Assembly (NCBI GenBank): GCA_028225715.1
Contig: JAOIXS010000007.1
Span: 1 to 48,776, forward strand
Direction of reading: 5' to 3'
Length of the DNA stretch: 48,776 nucleotides
DNA from: Candidatus Pelagibacter sp.
GTDB lineage: Bacteria; Pseudomonadota; Alphaproteobacteria; Pelagibacterales; Pelagibacteraceae
Part shown: piece after piece, positions 35,480 to 43,760 of the stretch
Numbering within the stretch: position 1 is the stretch's first letter
How the letters are laid out: every line of letters begins with the position of its first letter
Translations under genes and position numbers: made by a program
Notes under the pieces: model-generated
What the model saw: only the letters and a program-made list of their open reading frames with translations
What the model was told of the DNA's origin: nothing
The model's database searches: none

Positions 35480-38053
35480 TTATGCAACCATGCTTTCTGC
35501 TTTTTGTAAATCTACAGCAACAAGTTGGCTAATACCTTTCTCAGGCATTGTAACTCCATAAAGTCTATTCATCTTTGACATTGTTAGAGCGTGGTGAGTT
35601 ACAATAATAAATTTAGTGTCAGTTATTTTGGTTAAATCATCAAGAAGTCCACAAAATCTTGTTACGTTAGCATCATCTAGCGGAGCATCAACCTCATCTA
35701 AAACACAAATTGGAGACGGGTTAGTAAGGAACACAGCAAAAATAAGAGACAAGGCTGTTAAAGCTTGTTCACCACCAGATAATAAAGTTATAGACTGAAG
35801 TCTTTTACCAGGAGGACTTACCAGCATTTCTAAACCAGCTTCAAGTGGATCATCAGAATCCACCAATTCTAGTTTTGCATTTCCGCCGTTAAATAGTTTT
35901 GTATAAACTTCATTAAATTTTCTATTAACTTTTTCAAAAGCTTCTAATAGTCTTTCTCTTCCTTTTTGATTTAATTCATTAATACTTTCTTTTAATTTTA
36001 TAATAGCAGACACAAGATCCTCTCTATCTTGTTCCATTTTTTTAATTTCAATTTCATATTTATTTGTTTCTTCATCCGCTCTAAGGTTAACTGATCCTAA
36101 TTTCTCTCTTTCTCTTTTTTTTTCATCAAGAGCTTCTTCTTGATCAACAGAATTGGGTAACTCTACAACACCATTTAAATTAGAGTTTTCTAGAATATCA
36201 TTTTCTTCAAGATTAAGTTCAGAGCTAACTCTTTCTAACAGATCTTCTTTACGTTTTTTTAAACCTTCAACAGTAGCTCCTGAGCTTGCTTTTCTTTCTC
36301 TTATTTGAATAGATCTTTCTTGAACATCATTTAACTCAAGTCTTAAAGAGTTTATCTTTTTATCTGTTTCTTCGATAATTTTTTCATTCTCAATTTTTTC
36401 ATTTTGCGAAATTCTCAGACCCTCAGTAATTTGCCCTTTTCTTTCTGCTTGGGCTTTGGGTTGTTGATCACGCTCATTTAACTGTGATAGTAATTTATTT
36501 TTTCTTTCAGTTAGCTCAGAAACCATTTTTTCAGAATTAGAGAGTAAGTTTTTCCAACTTTCAACTTCTGATTCTATGGCTTTAATTCTTTCGTTTCTTT
36601 TTACAGATTCTTTTTTTATTGACTGATTTTTACTAAAGCTATCAGCATATTTTTCTTGCAATAATTTAATGTTTTCATTTTTTTCATTAATATTAGTAAG
36701 CTTCTTCTTGCTATCCTCATCTTCAAGATTATTTAAAAAACTATCTATTTCTATCTGACATCGATCAAGTAGTGTAAGCGCTTGATTAATCTCATTGTTA
36801 TTGATCAATTCTTTTGCTCTGGTAATTGTATTTTTAACATTTTGAATTGGTCCAATAGCAATATTGATATTTCCATCAGCAAAAATGTTAATAATTTCAT
36901 CAACAGATTTTTGCTCATCTTTTAATAGGTTTTTTGCCTTTTCAAGGTCTTCGTTTGATAAATTTTCTGTTTCAAAATATTTAGAATCTATTTCTATTAA
37001 TTCTGCTTTCTCCTCTTTAAGTCGTCTTTCATTTGAATTGGCATCAATTACAATCCCTTTTTCTCTATCTATATCTTCCTCGATAGTTTTTAGGGATTTT
37101 TTAATATTTTCAATTTCATCTTGAGTTCTAACATTTTCTTCATCTAAATTTTGTAGCTCTAAATTCAATCTTTGAATTTTGGATAAGTTTTCTATATTTT
37201 TTTCTCTTAATGGAGAAACTTTATCAGTTTCAGTTTTAATTAATCTTTCAAATTGATCAATCTGTTGATTGAAGTTACTCACTTCTCCTTCAGCCTCATT
37301 GTTGATTTCCTTCTCTATTCTGATTTCATTATCAATGTCTAATAATTTTAAATAATATAATCCTGCTTCAATTTTTTTTATTTCTTCAGATATAAGTTTG
37401 TATTTCGTTGCTTCTTCAGCTTGTTTCTGAAGGTTTGCCAGTTGTTTTTCTTGTTGTCTTCTTAATTCATCAGCTCTTTTCAAGTTTGTCTCTGCAGCAT
37501 TTAATCTAAGTTCAGCCTCATGCCTTCTAACATGTAATCCTGAAATATTAGCTGCCTCTTCCAAGATTGCACGTCTGTCAGTAGGCTTAGCAGTTACTAA
37601 GGCTCCAATACGCCCCTGACTAATCATTGATGGTGAATGAGCACCTGTAGATAAATCTGCAAAAAACATTTGAGCATCTCTAGCTCTAACTTCTTTATCA
37701 TTTATATAAAATTTCGAACCTTTGTCTTTTTCAATTTTTCTTCTAACCTCTATATGATCTAAATCTTTATATTGCATTGGACCATCATGACTTGCGTTGT
37801 CTACACTAATAGAAACCTCTGCTATATTTTTAGAAGACTTATTAGATGTACCATTAAAGATGACATCTTCCATGCCTGAGCCACGCATACTCTTAGCTGA
37901 GGTTTCACCCATAACCCACCTTAAGGATTCTACGATATTAGATTTTCCACAACCGTTTGGACCAACGATGCCGGTTAAGCCATGTTCTATTAAAAAATTT
38001 GTTTTTTCAGCGAATGATTTAAATCCATTTAATTGGATTTTTTTAAACTCCAT
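35480..38053 (-). CDS. smc: SMC-type chromosome segregation ATPase, short, no recognisable hinge
   Basis: 857 residues, against roughly 1150-1190 in typical bacterial SMC. Both ATPase half-heads are intact in one frame: Walker A GPNGCGKSN (31-39) with FKSFAEKT before it, RAILEEAANI, and at the C-terminus LGSVNLRADEE, signature LLSGGEQALTALS (about 757-769) and Walker B PICVLDEVDAPLDD (about 781-794). Between them are two coiled-coil stretches with a middle of about 100 residues (FADGNINIAIGPIQN and neighbours) lacking the glycine-rich dimerisation motifs of an SMC hinge. It lies between dsbA-like and atpI genes with 8 bp on each side. The SMC call is firm; hinge loss is inference from reading. 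Confidence 0.92.
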   Translation of the reverse strand: MEFKKIQLNGFKSFAEKTNFLIEHGLTGIVGPNGCGKSNIVESLRWVMGETSAKSMRGSGMEDVIFNGTSNKSSKNIAEVSISVDNASHDGPMQYKDLDHIEVRRKIEKDKGSKFYINDKEVRARDAQMFFADLSTGAHSPSMISQGRIGALVTAKPTDRRAILEEAANISGLHVRRHEAELRLNAAETNLKRADELRRQQEKQLANLQKQAEEATKYKLISEEIKKIEAGLYYLKLLDIDNEIRIEKEINNEAEGEVSNFNQQIDQFERLIKTETDKVSPLREKNIENLSKIQRLNLELQNLDEENVRTQDEIENIKKSLKTIEEDIDREKGIVIDANSNERRLKEEKAELIEIDSKYFETENLSNEDLEKAKNLLKDEQKSVDEIINIFADGNINIAIGPIQNVKNTITRAKELINNNEINQALTLLDRCQIEIDSFLNNLEDEDSKKKLTNINEKNENIKLLQEKYADSFSKNQSIKKESVKRNERIKAIESEVESWKNLLSNSEKMVSELTERKNKLLSQLNERDQQPKAQAERKGQITEGLRISQNEKIENEKIIEETDKKINSLRLELNDVQERSIQIRERKASSGATVEGLKKRKEDLLERVSSELNLEENDILENSNLNGVVELPNSVDQEEALDEKKREREKLGSVNLRADEETNKYEIEIKKMEQDREDLVSAIIKLKESINELNQKGRERLLEAFEKVNRKFNEVYTKLFNGGNAKLELVDSDDPLEAGLEMLVSPPGKRLQSITLLSGGEQALTALSLIFAVFLTNPSPICVLDEVDAPLDDANVTRFCGLLDDLTKITDTKFIIVTHHALTMSKMNRLYGVTMPEKGISQLVAVDLQKAESMVA

Positions 38054-38061
38054 GGACTAAC

Positions 38062-38652
38062 TTATATCAGTTTTTCCAGATATTTTTTTAAATTTTTATA
38101 ATTTAGGGCTTTATCAAACTTTTTATCATTAATTATTATCGTAGGAGTAGCATTAACTTCAAATTCTTTTACCCCAACGATTCGATCATTTAAAACGTAA
38201 TCTTCTATAGCTTTATCACTCAAGCATTTTTCAAAATCTACGTTTACACTTTCACTTTCTAAGAATTTTTTTAAATAACCTGTTGCTTCTTCTGGAGTTT
38301 TTCCTCTAGCCCATTTTTTTTGCCCTGAGTATAAAATATTCAAAATATTTGAATTACCATCATTATTACACTGAGCAATTTTTGACGCATTAAAAGCTGC
38401 TAAATCTAATGGAAAATGTCTAAATTCAATTTTTACTAATCCTTTATCAATAAAGTCCTTTTTAAGCTCAGGATATACATCTTTATGAAAATTTGCACAG
38501 TGACCACAAGTCAATGACTCGTAAGCAACTATTGTTATTTTAGCACTTTCTTCTCCTTCAAAAATTCTTTTGACTATTTCATTATCTGCAGCAAACGCTT
38601 TAGGGGAGAAGATTAAAAATATTATAAATAATGTTGAGGTTAATTTTTTCAT
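38062..38652 (-). CDS. Periplasmic DsbA-family thiol oxidoreductase
   Basis: 196 residues with a cleavable signal peptide ending at AFAA (about residue 22). The thioredoxin-fold active site is YESLTCGHCANFH (C49 and C52), with the cis-proline region VNATPTIIIND. The domain with GYLKKFLESE resembles DsbA/DsbG-like 'thioredoxin domain' proteins of alphaproteobacteria. It likely forms or repairs disulfides in exported proteins. It overlaps dciA by 4 bp and precedes smc by 8 bp, and the mutY-dciA-dsbA-smc neighbourhood is shared among alphaproteobacteria as I recall. Confidence 0.88.
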   Translation of the reverse strand: MKKLTSTLFIIFLIFSPKAFAADNEIVKRIFEGEESAKITIVAYESLTCGHCANFHKDVYPELKKDFIDKGLVKIEFRHFPLDLAAFNASKIAQCNNDGNSNILNILYSGQKKWARGKTPEEATGYLKKFLESESVNVDFEKCLSDKAIEDYVLNDRIVGVKEFEVNATPTIIINDKKFDKALNYKNLKKYLEKLI

Positions 38653-39137
38653 CGTTGTTTAAATAGTTTTGTTAATTCAAGTAATGATTTTTTAATTTTA
38701 TCATTCTTAATACTATTTATCCTATCTGCATATTTAATATTTGTCACATGATTTTCATTAGTATCTAATTTTTTGAACTTTGTTTGAGCGTCATCAAAGC
38801 TTATGAATTTCAATTTCTCAACAACGGCATAACCAAAAAAACTATTCATTTTATCCATTATTACTTTTTTTGAATACTCTAAATCAATTTCATGTCCTCT
38901 CTTTACCATTATTTGAAGAGTGCTTACTCCAAATTTATTCGAATTTTTAAAGGATTTGGGATAGCATATCTGAAAAAGATCATTTCCAACTATGTACTTC
39001 CAGTTATTAAGTGTTTCAGAAAATATATGACCCTTTTTTTTGATAATTTTTTTAATGTTTTTTGGCAAAGTGTCTTTAAAAGACCTTAAGCCTTGAATAG
39101 TTTTAAACCTCTGCTTAGTATTATTTTTAAATTGCAT
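38649..39137 (-). CDS. dciA: DUF721/DciA-like protein (predicted replicative helicase operator)
   Basis: 162 residues. The region LNNWKYIVGNDLFQICYPKSF followed by LQIMVKRGHEIDLEYSKKVI is the DUF721 core (W-x-x-IVG...L-x-V...A-x-x-L-x-Y). DUF721 proteins include DciA, which acts on the DnaB helicase in bacteria without DnaC/DnaI loaders. Here the family match is moderate and N- and C-terminal parts are lysine-rich. First gene of the long leftward run. Its ATG abuts the ATG of mutY on the other strand and no Shine-Dalgarno is visible. Confidence 0.72.
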   Translation of the reverse strand: MQFKNNTKQRFKTIQGLRSFKDTLPKNIKKIIKKKGHIFSETLNNWKYIVGNDLFQICYPKSFKNSNKFGVSTLQIMVKRGHEIDLEYSKKVIMDKMNSFFGYAVVEKLKFISFDDAQTKFKKLDTNENHVTNIKYADRINSIKNDKIKKSLLELTKLFKQR

Positions 39138-39140
39138 ATG
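39135..39140. promoter_or_regulatory. Shared back-to-back start codons (CATATG)
   Basis: The palindrome CATATG supplies the ATG of mutY on the plus strand (39138-39140) and of dciA on the minus strand (39135-39137). There is no intergenic DNA, so each gene's promoter and any ribosome binding site must lie inside the other's coding sequence. Neither start has a recognisable Shine-Dalgarno, which suggests leaderless messages. Confidence 0.75.
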
Positions 39141-40118
39141 ACCAAATCTATACTAACAAAAAAAATTCTTTATTGGTACGATAATAATAAAAGATCACTT
39201 CCATGGAGAAAAAAACTATCACAAGTTAAGCGAGAATATTACACGTTAGTAAGTGAATTTATGTTGCAGCAAACGCAGGTTGCAACTGTAATTCCATATT
39301 TCAATAATTTTATAAAAGATATTCCAGATATTAAATCTCTATCAAAAATTAAAGAACATAAGCTTTTAAAGTATTGGGAGGGCCTTGGTTATTATTCAAG
39401 AGTAAAAAACTTAAAAAAGACTGCACAAATATTAGAAAAAAATTTTAATAGAAGGTTACCAAGCACGATTGACGAATTAAAATTATTACCTGGAATTGGC
39501 GACTACACTTCTAATGCAATAATGGCAATTGCCTTTAACAAGCCATTTATTCCCTTAGATGGAAATATTGAAAGAGTAATTAAAAGATTATTAAATTTAA
39601 AATTACCAAAAGAAATTACAAAAGACAATCTTGTTAAGAGTAAAAAAATATTAGGTAGCTCAACTAGAGCAAGTGATTATGCGCAAGCGCTAATGGAGCT
39701 AGGTGCATTGATTTGTCGACCTAAAAATCCCCTATGTCACCAATGCCCTTTAGTTAAAAATTGTAAGTCTTTTAAAAAAAAAGATTTTGAAATAATAAAA
39801 GAAAGAAAAAAGAAGATTGATAAATTTTATTTGTTAGAAGTTTATAAAAAGAATAATAAATTTTTACTAATAAAGAATACTAAATTTAATTTTTTAAAGA
39901 ATTTACAAATATTTCCCATGAAACAAATATCTAAACCTGATAATTTAGCAAAAGCTTTAAATTTCAAGATATCAAATATGAATATGAATGTAATAATCAA
40001 GTTTTCCAAGTTAAAGGGTGCAATTATTAACTCTTCTTGGATTGATAGCTCTAAGCTTGAAGATTATACTTTGCCCACATTTACTAAAAAAATTTTTAAT
40101 TATTTAAAAAAGATTTAA
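39138..40118 (+). CDS. mutY: A/G-specific adenine DNA glycosylase
   Basis: Base-excision enzyme removing A opposite 8-oxoG, 326 residues from ATG 39138. Catalytic glutamate in SEFMLQQTQV (E40), helix-hairpin-helix LPGIGDYTSNAIM with the catalytic aspartate in FIPLDGNIERV (D141), and the [4Fe-4S] ligands C193, C200, C203 and C209. A shortened C-terminal NUDIX-like domain follows. An in-frame codon at 39093 would overlap dciA by 45 bp and give an atypical N-terminus; I reject it. It shares a base with the next gene. Confidence 0.95.
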   Translation: MTKSILTKKILYWYDNNKRSLPWRKKLSQVKREYYTLVSEFMLQQTQVATVIPYFNNFIKDIPDIKSLSKIKEHKLLKYWEGLGYYSRVKNLKKTAQILEKNFNRRLPSTIDELKLLPGIGDYTSNAIMAIAFNKPFIPLDGNIERVIKRLLNLKLPKEITKDNLVKSKKILGSSTRASDYAQALMELGALICRPKNPLCHQCPLVKNCKSFKKKDFEIIKERKKKIDKFYLLEVYKKNNKFLLIKNTKFNFLKNLQIFPMKQISKPDNLAKALNFKISNMNMNVIIKFSKLKGAIINSSWIDSSKLEDYTLPTFTKKIFNYLKKI

Positions 40119-41269
40119 TGAAAAATATAGCAATAATAGGAGCCGGTATTTCAGGTTTGTATATTGCAAATCTTTTAGGTCAAAACTCTAATTATCAAGT
40201 TACAATTTATGAGAAAAATGGTTCTGTTAATTTGGAAAAAGGATATGGAATTCAACTTTCAGTTAATAGCATCAAACTATTAAATCAAATAAATTTTAAA
40301 AAAATCAGGATAGAAGATAAATTTCATCCTAATAAACTAGATTTCTATTCTTTAAAAAATAATAAGAAAATATGTGATTTAGATATATCCATTTTTAATA
40401 GCACTGATATAAAATATACTACCTTACAGCGCTCTACTTTAATTAATTTCTTAAAAGATGGGCTTCATGAAAATATTATTCATTATAATAAAAAAGTTAT
40501 AAAAATAAATGAAGAAGCTGGAAATAAAGAAGTTTCTTTTGAGGATGGTTCATCTGTTAAATGTGATTACTTAATTGTCTCTGATGGAACTTTTTCAAAA
40601 ACAAAATCATTAATTGCCAATAAAGAAATTAAACCAAATTACTTTAACTCTATTGCCTTAAGAGCGACAATAGACCAGGATGCCCTTAAGGGAATTAACC
40701 CAGAGAATATATCTTTATTTTTAGGATCTAACTTACACTCAGTACTTTATCGAGTTAATAGCAAAGGACAGTTTAATTTTATTAGCATTCTTAGAAAAAA
40801 GCTTAGTACTAAAGAGTTATCAGACTATTCTTTATTTGAGAACAAAGATTTTACTGCATCTATTATATCTGAAATATCAAAGCAAGTAGCTCCTGAAACA
40901 ATTAAAAATCTAAGAAGCATTAAATGCTTCCCAATATTTGTGAGTTCTAAGGTGCATGAACCAAAAAATAAAAATACTTTTATCATTGGGGATGCTTTTT
41001 TTGCTTTACCTCCAACTTTTGCTCAAGGCGCCTCTCAATCAATAGAAGTTGCTCATGAACTTTATAAAAATTTAGAAAATGAAAAAACTCAATTTAACTC
41101 TGAAAGAGTTATAAGGGTAAGGATGATTGATATGAAATCAAAACTTAATTACTTTGCTTTTCATTTATCCAACCCATTAATAGTTTGGATTAGAAACTTG
41201 ATAATACAAAAGTTAGTTAAAAATGAAAAATTTATTAATAGCTATCTTGGTAAAATTTATAAAGACTAA
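40118..41269 (+). CDS. FAD-dependent monooxygenase (UbiH/salicylate hydroxylase-like)
   Basis: 383-residue flavoprotein hydroxylase. Rossmann motif IAIIGAGISGLYIANLLG at the N-terminus, YLIVSDGTFSKTKS (the DG motif) in the middle, and GDAFFALPPTFAQGASQSIE, the GD motif that binds FAD ribityl. Family members hydroxylate aromatic rings, including ubiquinone precursors; the GD block is UbiH-like. The exact substrate is open. It ends in a CTAA shared with the ccrM stop. Confidence 0.85.
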   Translation: MKNIAIIGAGISGLYIANLLGQNSNYQVTIYEKNGSVNLEKGYGIQLSVNSIKLLNQINFKKIRIEDKFHPNKLDFYSLKNNKKICDLDISIFNSTDIKYTTLQRSTLINFLKDGLHENIIHYNKKVIKINEEAGNKEVSFEDGSSVKCDYLIVSDGTFSKTKSLIANKEIKPNYFNSIALRATIDQDALKGINPENISLFLGSNLHSVLYRVNSKGQFNFISILRKKLSTKELSDYSLFENKDFTASIISEISKQVAPETIKNLRSIKCFPIFVSSKVHEPKNKNTFIIGDAFFALPPTFAQGASQSIEVAHELYKNLENEKTQFNSERVIRVRMIDMKSKLNYFAFHLSNPLIVWIRNLIIQKLVKNEKFINSYLGKIYKD

Positions 41270-42336
41270 TTTTTAGAAATTAATCTTTGTCTCAAATTAT
41301 CAATTGGAACAGAAACGCCATTCACTGTGCAATGCCAATAAGTCCATCCATTACAGCTTTCAGAACCAAGTATTGTTGCTGCAACTTTATGAATTGATCC
41401 TTCAGCTTGATTATGCTTGATACTTCCATCTGCCATAATCTTAGCAACTATTTTTTTCTTTTGATCAAAGATACTTGTTCCAGGCTTTATTATTCCAAGC
41501 TCTACCAATGATCCAAAAGGTATTCTAGGTTTGGATCTATTATTTTTTAGAGTATCTAAGAAATTATCTTCCAAAGGTTTTGTATTTTTTAATCTTTCTT
41601 CTGCTGCTTTAAAATAGATCTTCTCTTTTTCTATACCGTAATATTTTCTACCTAATTTTTTTGCAACTGTTGCGGTAGTTCCAGATCCCAAGAATGGATC
41701 TAGAATTAAATCATCCTTATTTGATGATGCCAATAAAACTCTATGTAATAAAGATTCTGGTTTTTGAGTAGAGTGAACTTTTTTACCATTTTTCTTAAGT
41801 CGCTCTGCTCCATTACAAATAGGTAAATTCCAATCAGATCTCATTTGAAGGTCATCATTTAAACATTTCAAAGATTGATAGTTAAAAGTATATTTTGACT
41901 TTTCACTTTTAGAAGCCCAAATTAAAGTTTCATGAGCGTTCGTAAATCTTGTTCCTCTGAAATTAGGCATTGGGTTATTCTTATTCCAAATAACATCATT
42001 TAAAATCCAAAAACCTAAATTCTGTATTGCAGTTCCTACTCTAAAAATATTATGATAACTCCCTATGACCCAGATGGCTCCATCCTTTTTTAATATTCTT
42101 CTACATTCAGAAAGCCAAGCAACTGTAAATTCGTCATACTTTTTAAAGCTTTCAAATTGATCCCATTTATCGTTAACAGCACTGACTTTGCTTCTGTCTG
42201 GTCTTGTAAGGGAATTTTTTAATTGTAAATTGTATGGTGGATCAGCGAAAACAAGATCAAAGGTTTCGCTTGGAATTTTTTTTAATTCCTCGAGACTGTC
42301 ACCATTAATAATCTTATTTTTAAAATTGGTTTCCAT
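41266..42336 (-). CDS. ccrM: CcrM-type adenine-N6 DNA methyltransferase
   Basis: 356-residue beta-class methyltransferase expected to methylate GANTC. Catalytic DPPY in VFADPPYNLQLKN (about 32-35), WVIGSYHNIFRVG, HSTQKPESLLHR, and the SAM-binding DPFLGSGTTATVAKKLGR (about 215). The C-terminal 90 residues (IIKPGTSIFDQ to NGWTYWHC) match the extra DNA-binding domain that sets CcrM apart from HinfI-like partners. No restriction gene is adjacent. It follows rnhB, as in Caulobacter. In alphaproteobacteria CcrM remethylates the chromosome late in the cell cycle. Confidence 0.93.
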   Translation of the reverse strand: METNFKNKIINGDSLEELKKIPSETFDLVFADPPYNLQLKNSLTRPDRSKVSAVNDKWDQFESFKKYDEFTVAWLSECRRILKKDGAIWVIGSYHNIFRVGTAIQNLGFWILNDVIWNKNNPMPNFRGTRFTNAHETLIWASKSEKSKYTFNYQSLKCLNDDLQMRSDWNLPICNGAERLKKNGKKVHSTQKPESLLHRVLLASSNKDDLILDPFLGSGTTATVAKKLGRKYYGIEKEKIYFKAAEERLKNTKPLEDNFLDTLKNNRSKPRIPFGSLVELGIIKPGTSIFDQKKKIVAKIMADGSIKHNQAEGSIHKVAATILGSESCNGWTYWHCTVNGVSVPIDNLRQRLISKN

Positions 42337-42349
42337 TTTCTATAAAACA

Positions 42350-42402
42350 ATTAGACTCCAATCGGATTTCACGGTCAACCTGTGATTGAATTAAATGGAT
42401 TC
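42350..42402 (-). promoter_or_regulatory. ccrM promoter with two GANTC sites
   Basis: Reading the minus strand, TTGACC (42373-42378) and TCTAAT (42350-42355) are separated by exactly 17 bp, a good sigma70 layout. A GANTC site (42354-42358) overlaps the first two bases of the -10, and another (42398-42402) lies 20 bp upstream of the -35 within a short inverted repeat ATTGAA/TTCAAT. The predicted start point is only about 6-8 bases before the ATG at 42336. Confidence 0.68.
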
Positions 42403-42457
42403 AATTTGTGTTTATTATTTCTTAAACAACCAGATCTTGTGTTGTTATTATTAGGAT

Positions 42458-43018
42458 TTATATAAGATCACTAATAGGTGAAAATGTTTTACGGTGATAT
42501 TTGGTAATACCAAATCGCTTAATTGCTTTTAAATGTTCTTTGGTTCCATAACCAGAGTTTGTATCCCACCCATAATCATTAAATTCTTTTGAAAGTTTTG
42601 TAATAAATTTATCTCTACTAACTTTTGCAATAATTGATGCTGCAGAAATGCTTGGAATTTTTTGATCGCCTTTAATTACATATTTTAATTCATAGTTTTT
42701 AAGGTTAGGCAGTTTGTTGCCATCAATTAAAACAAGGGAAGGTTTTGTTTTTAATTTAAGAATAGCCCTTTTCATTGCAAGTAAACTTGCATGCAATATA
42801 TTAATTTTTTCAATTTCTTTAGTCGAAGCCTGACCTATAGCCCATATAGAATTTTTTTTAATATATTTCTCAAGCTCTTCTCTTTTGTCTTTTGTTAGAG
42901 TTTTTGAATCTTTTAATAATTTTTTATCAATAGAATTATTTAATATGACAGCTGCAGCGTAAACAGGTCCAATTAAGCTTCCTCTACCAACCTCATCAAC
43001 ACCTGCTAAGATTTTCAT
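42458..43018 (-). CDS. rnhB: Ribonuclease HII
   Basis: 186-residue nuclease removing ribonucleotides from DNA. Catalytic set: ILAGVDEVGRGSLIGP (D and E), the D of LVLIDGNKLP and a later D; also DSKTLTKDKRE and SAASIIAKVSRD. It shares one base with the uracil glycosylase stop/start and precedes ccrM by 121 bp, a gap that contains the ccrM promoter. Confidence 0.96.
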   Translation of the reverse strand: MKILAGVDEVGRGSLIGPVYAAAVILNNSIDKKLLKDSKTLTKDKREELEKYIKKNSIWAIGQASTKEIEKINILHASLLAMKRAILKLKTKPSLVLIDGNKLPNLKNYELKYVIKGDQKIPSISAASIIAKVSRDKFITKLSKEFNDYGWDTNSGYGTKEHLKAIKRFGITKYHRKTFSPISDLI

Positions 43019-43749
43019 TAAATGGATAGTTTTAGTTCTAAGATTTTTTGTTTAATCTTTTTTAAGTCATCCCATGAATGTTTTTTATTTTCAGGAGCTC
43101 TTAAAAGATAAGAGGGGTTAAAAGTTATGATAACATTGTAGTTTGTATTTTTTACAATTACTTCTTTCCATTTTCCTCGCTCGATAGAAATTTTACTATT
43201 TAAACCTGTTAAAGATTCCATAGCAGTACTACCCATAAGAATTATTATTTTAGGATTTATTATTGAAATATGTCTTTGTAAAAATTGAGAATATCTTTTA
43301 ATTTCTGTAGAGTTTGGTTTTCGATCTTCAGGAGGTCTAAAGTTTACAGCATAAGTTGTGTAAATATTTTGTTTTTTAATGTTTATTGCAATCAGCATTT
43401 TTTTTAAAAGATCTCCTACTTCACCCATAAAAGTTAATCCGGCATTATCTTCTTCAACGCCTGGAGCTTCACCAATTAACATTATAGGGCTATTAATATT
43501 TCCATCTCCTAAAACCATCTTTTTTGAATTATTCTTTAAGTTACAATCGCTAATTGAGTTTATTTGTTCCCTAAGATCCTCAAGCTCTTTAACTTTATCT
43601 ATTTTTTGAATATTCAGATCTTTTTTTAAATCATTACTAGTATTCTTTAGTCTATTGATTGGGTTTTCATCAAAAATAAAGTCAGATCCAGTAGAGTTTA
43701 AAAACTCAGAGTCATAATTCGTATTTTGATTTATTACTTTTTTAGACAT
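43018..43749 (-). CDS. Uracil-DNA glycosylase, family 4-like, Fe-S ligands mostly missing
   Basis: 243 residues. The N-terminal 70 are low-complexity and charged. The fold then starts with LGDGNINSPIMLIGEAPGVEEDNAGLTF, where GEAPG-x-x-ED is the family 4 active-site motif, and ends with the second motif TFNPSYLLR. Of the four [4Fe-4S] cysteines of family 4, only one remains (ISDCNL); the others correspond to I, F (NFRPP) and Y (KRYSQFL). So it probably has no cluster, or a distorted one. It removes uracil from DNA by family inference. Its ATG is 11 bp from the divergent TPR gene. Confidence 0.87.
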   Translation of the reverse strand: MSKKVINQNTNYDSEFLNSTGSDFIFDENPINRLKNTSNDLKKDLNIQKIDKVKELEDLREQINSISDCNLKNNSKKMVLGDGNINSPIMLIGEAPGVEEDNAGLTFMGEVGDLLKKMLIAINIKKQNIYTTYAVNFRPPEDRKPNSTEIKRYSQFLQRHISIINPKIIILMGSTAMESLTGLNSKISIERGKWKEVIVKNTNYNVIITFNPSYLLRAPENKKHSWDDLKKIKQKILELKLSI

Positions 43750-43760
43750 AGAATGACCAA

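Noticed and set aside
35480..38053. Frameshift or deletion explaining the short SMC
   Set aside because: Both half-heads, the coiled coils and the middle are in one uninterrupted frame with tight 8 bp spacing to neighbours, so the gene looks intact.
26449..39137. Proteorhodopsin or crtE gene near the carotenoid cluster
   Set aside because: Every gene in the run was identified, and none shows the seven-helix retinal-lysine pattern or a GGPP synthase DDxxD pair.
41266..42336. Restriction-modification system around the methyltransferase
   Set aside because: Neighbours are rnhB and a FAD monooxygenase; there is no endonuclease, and the C-terminal domain and rnhB linkage fit the solitary CcrM.
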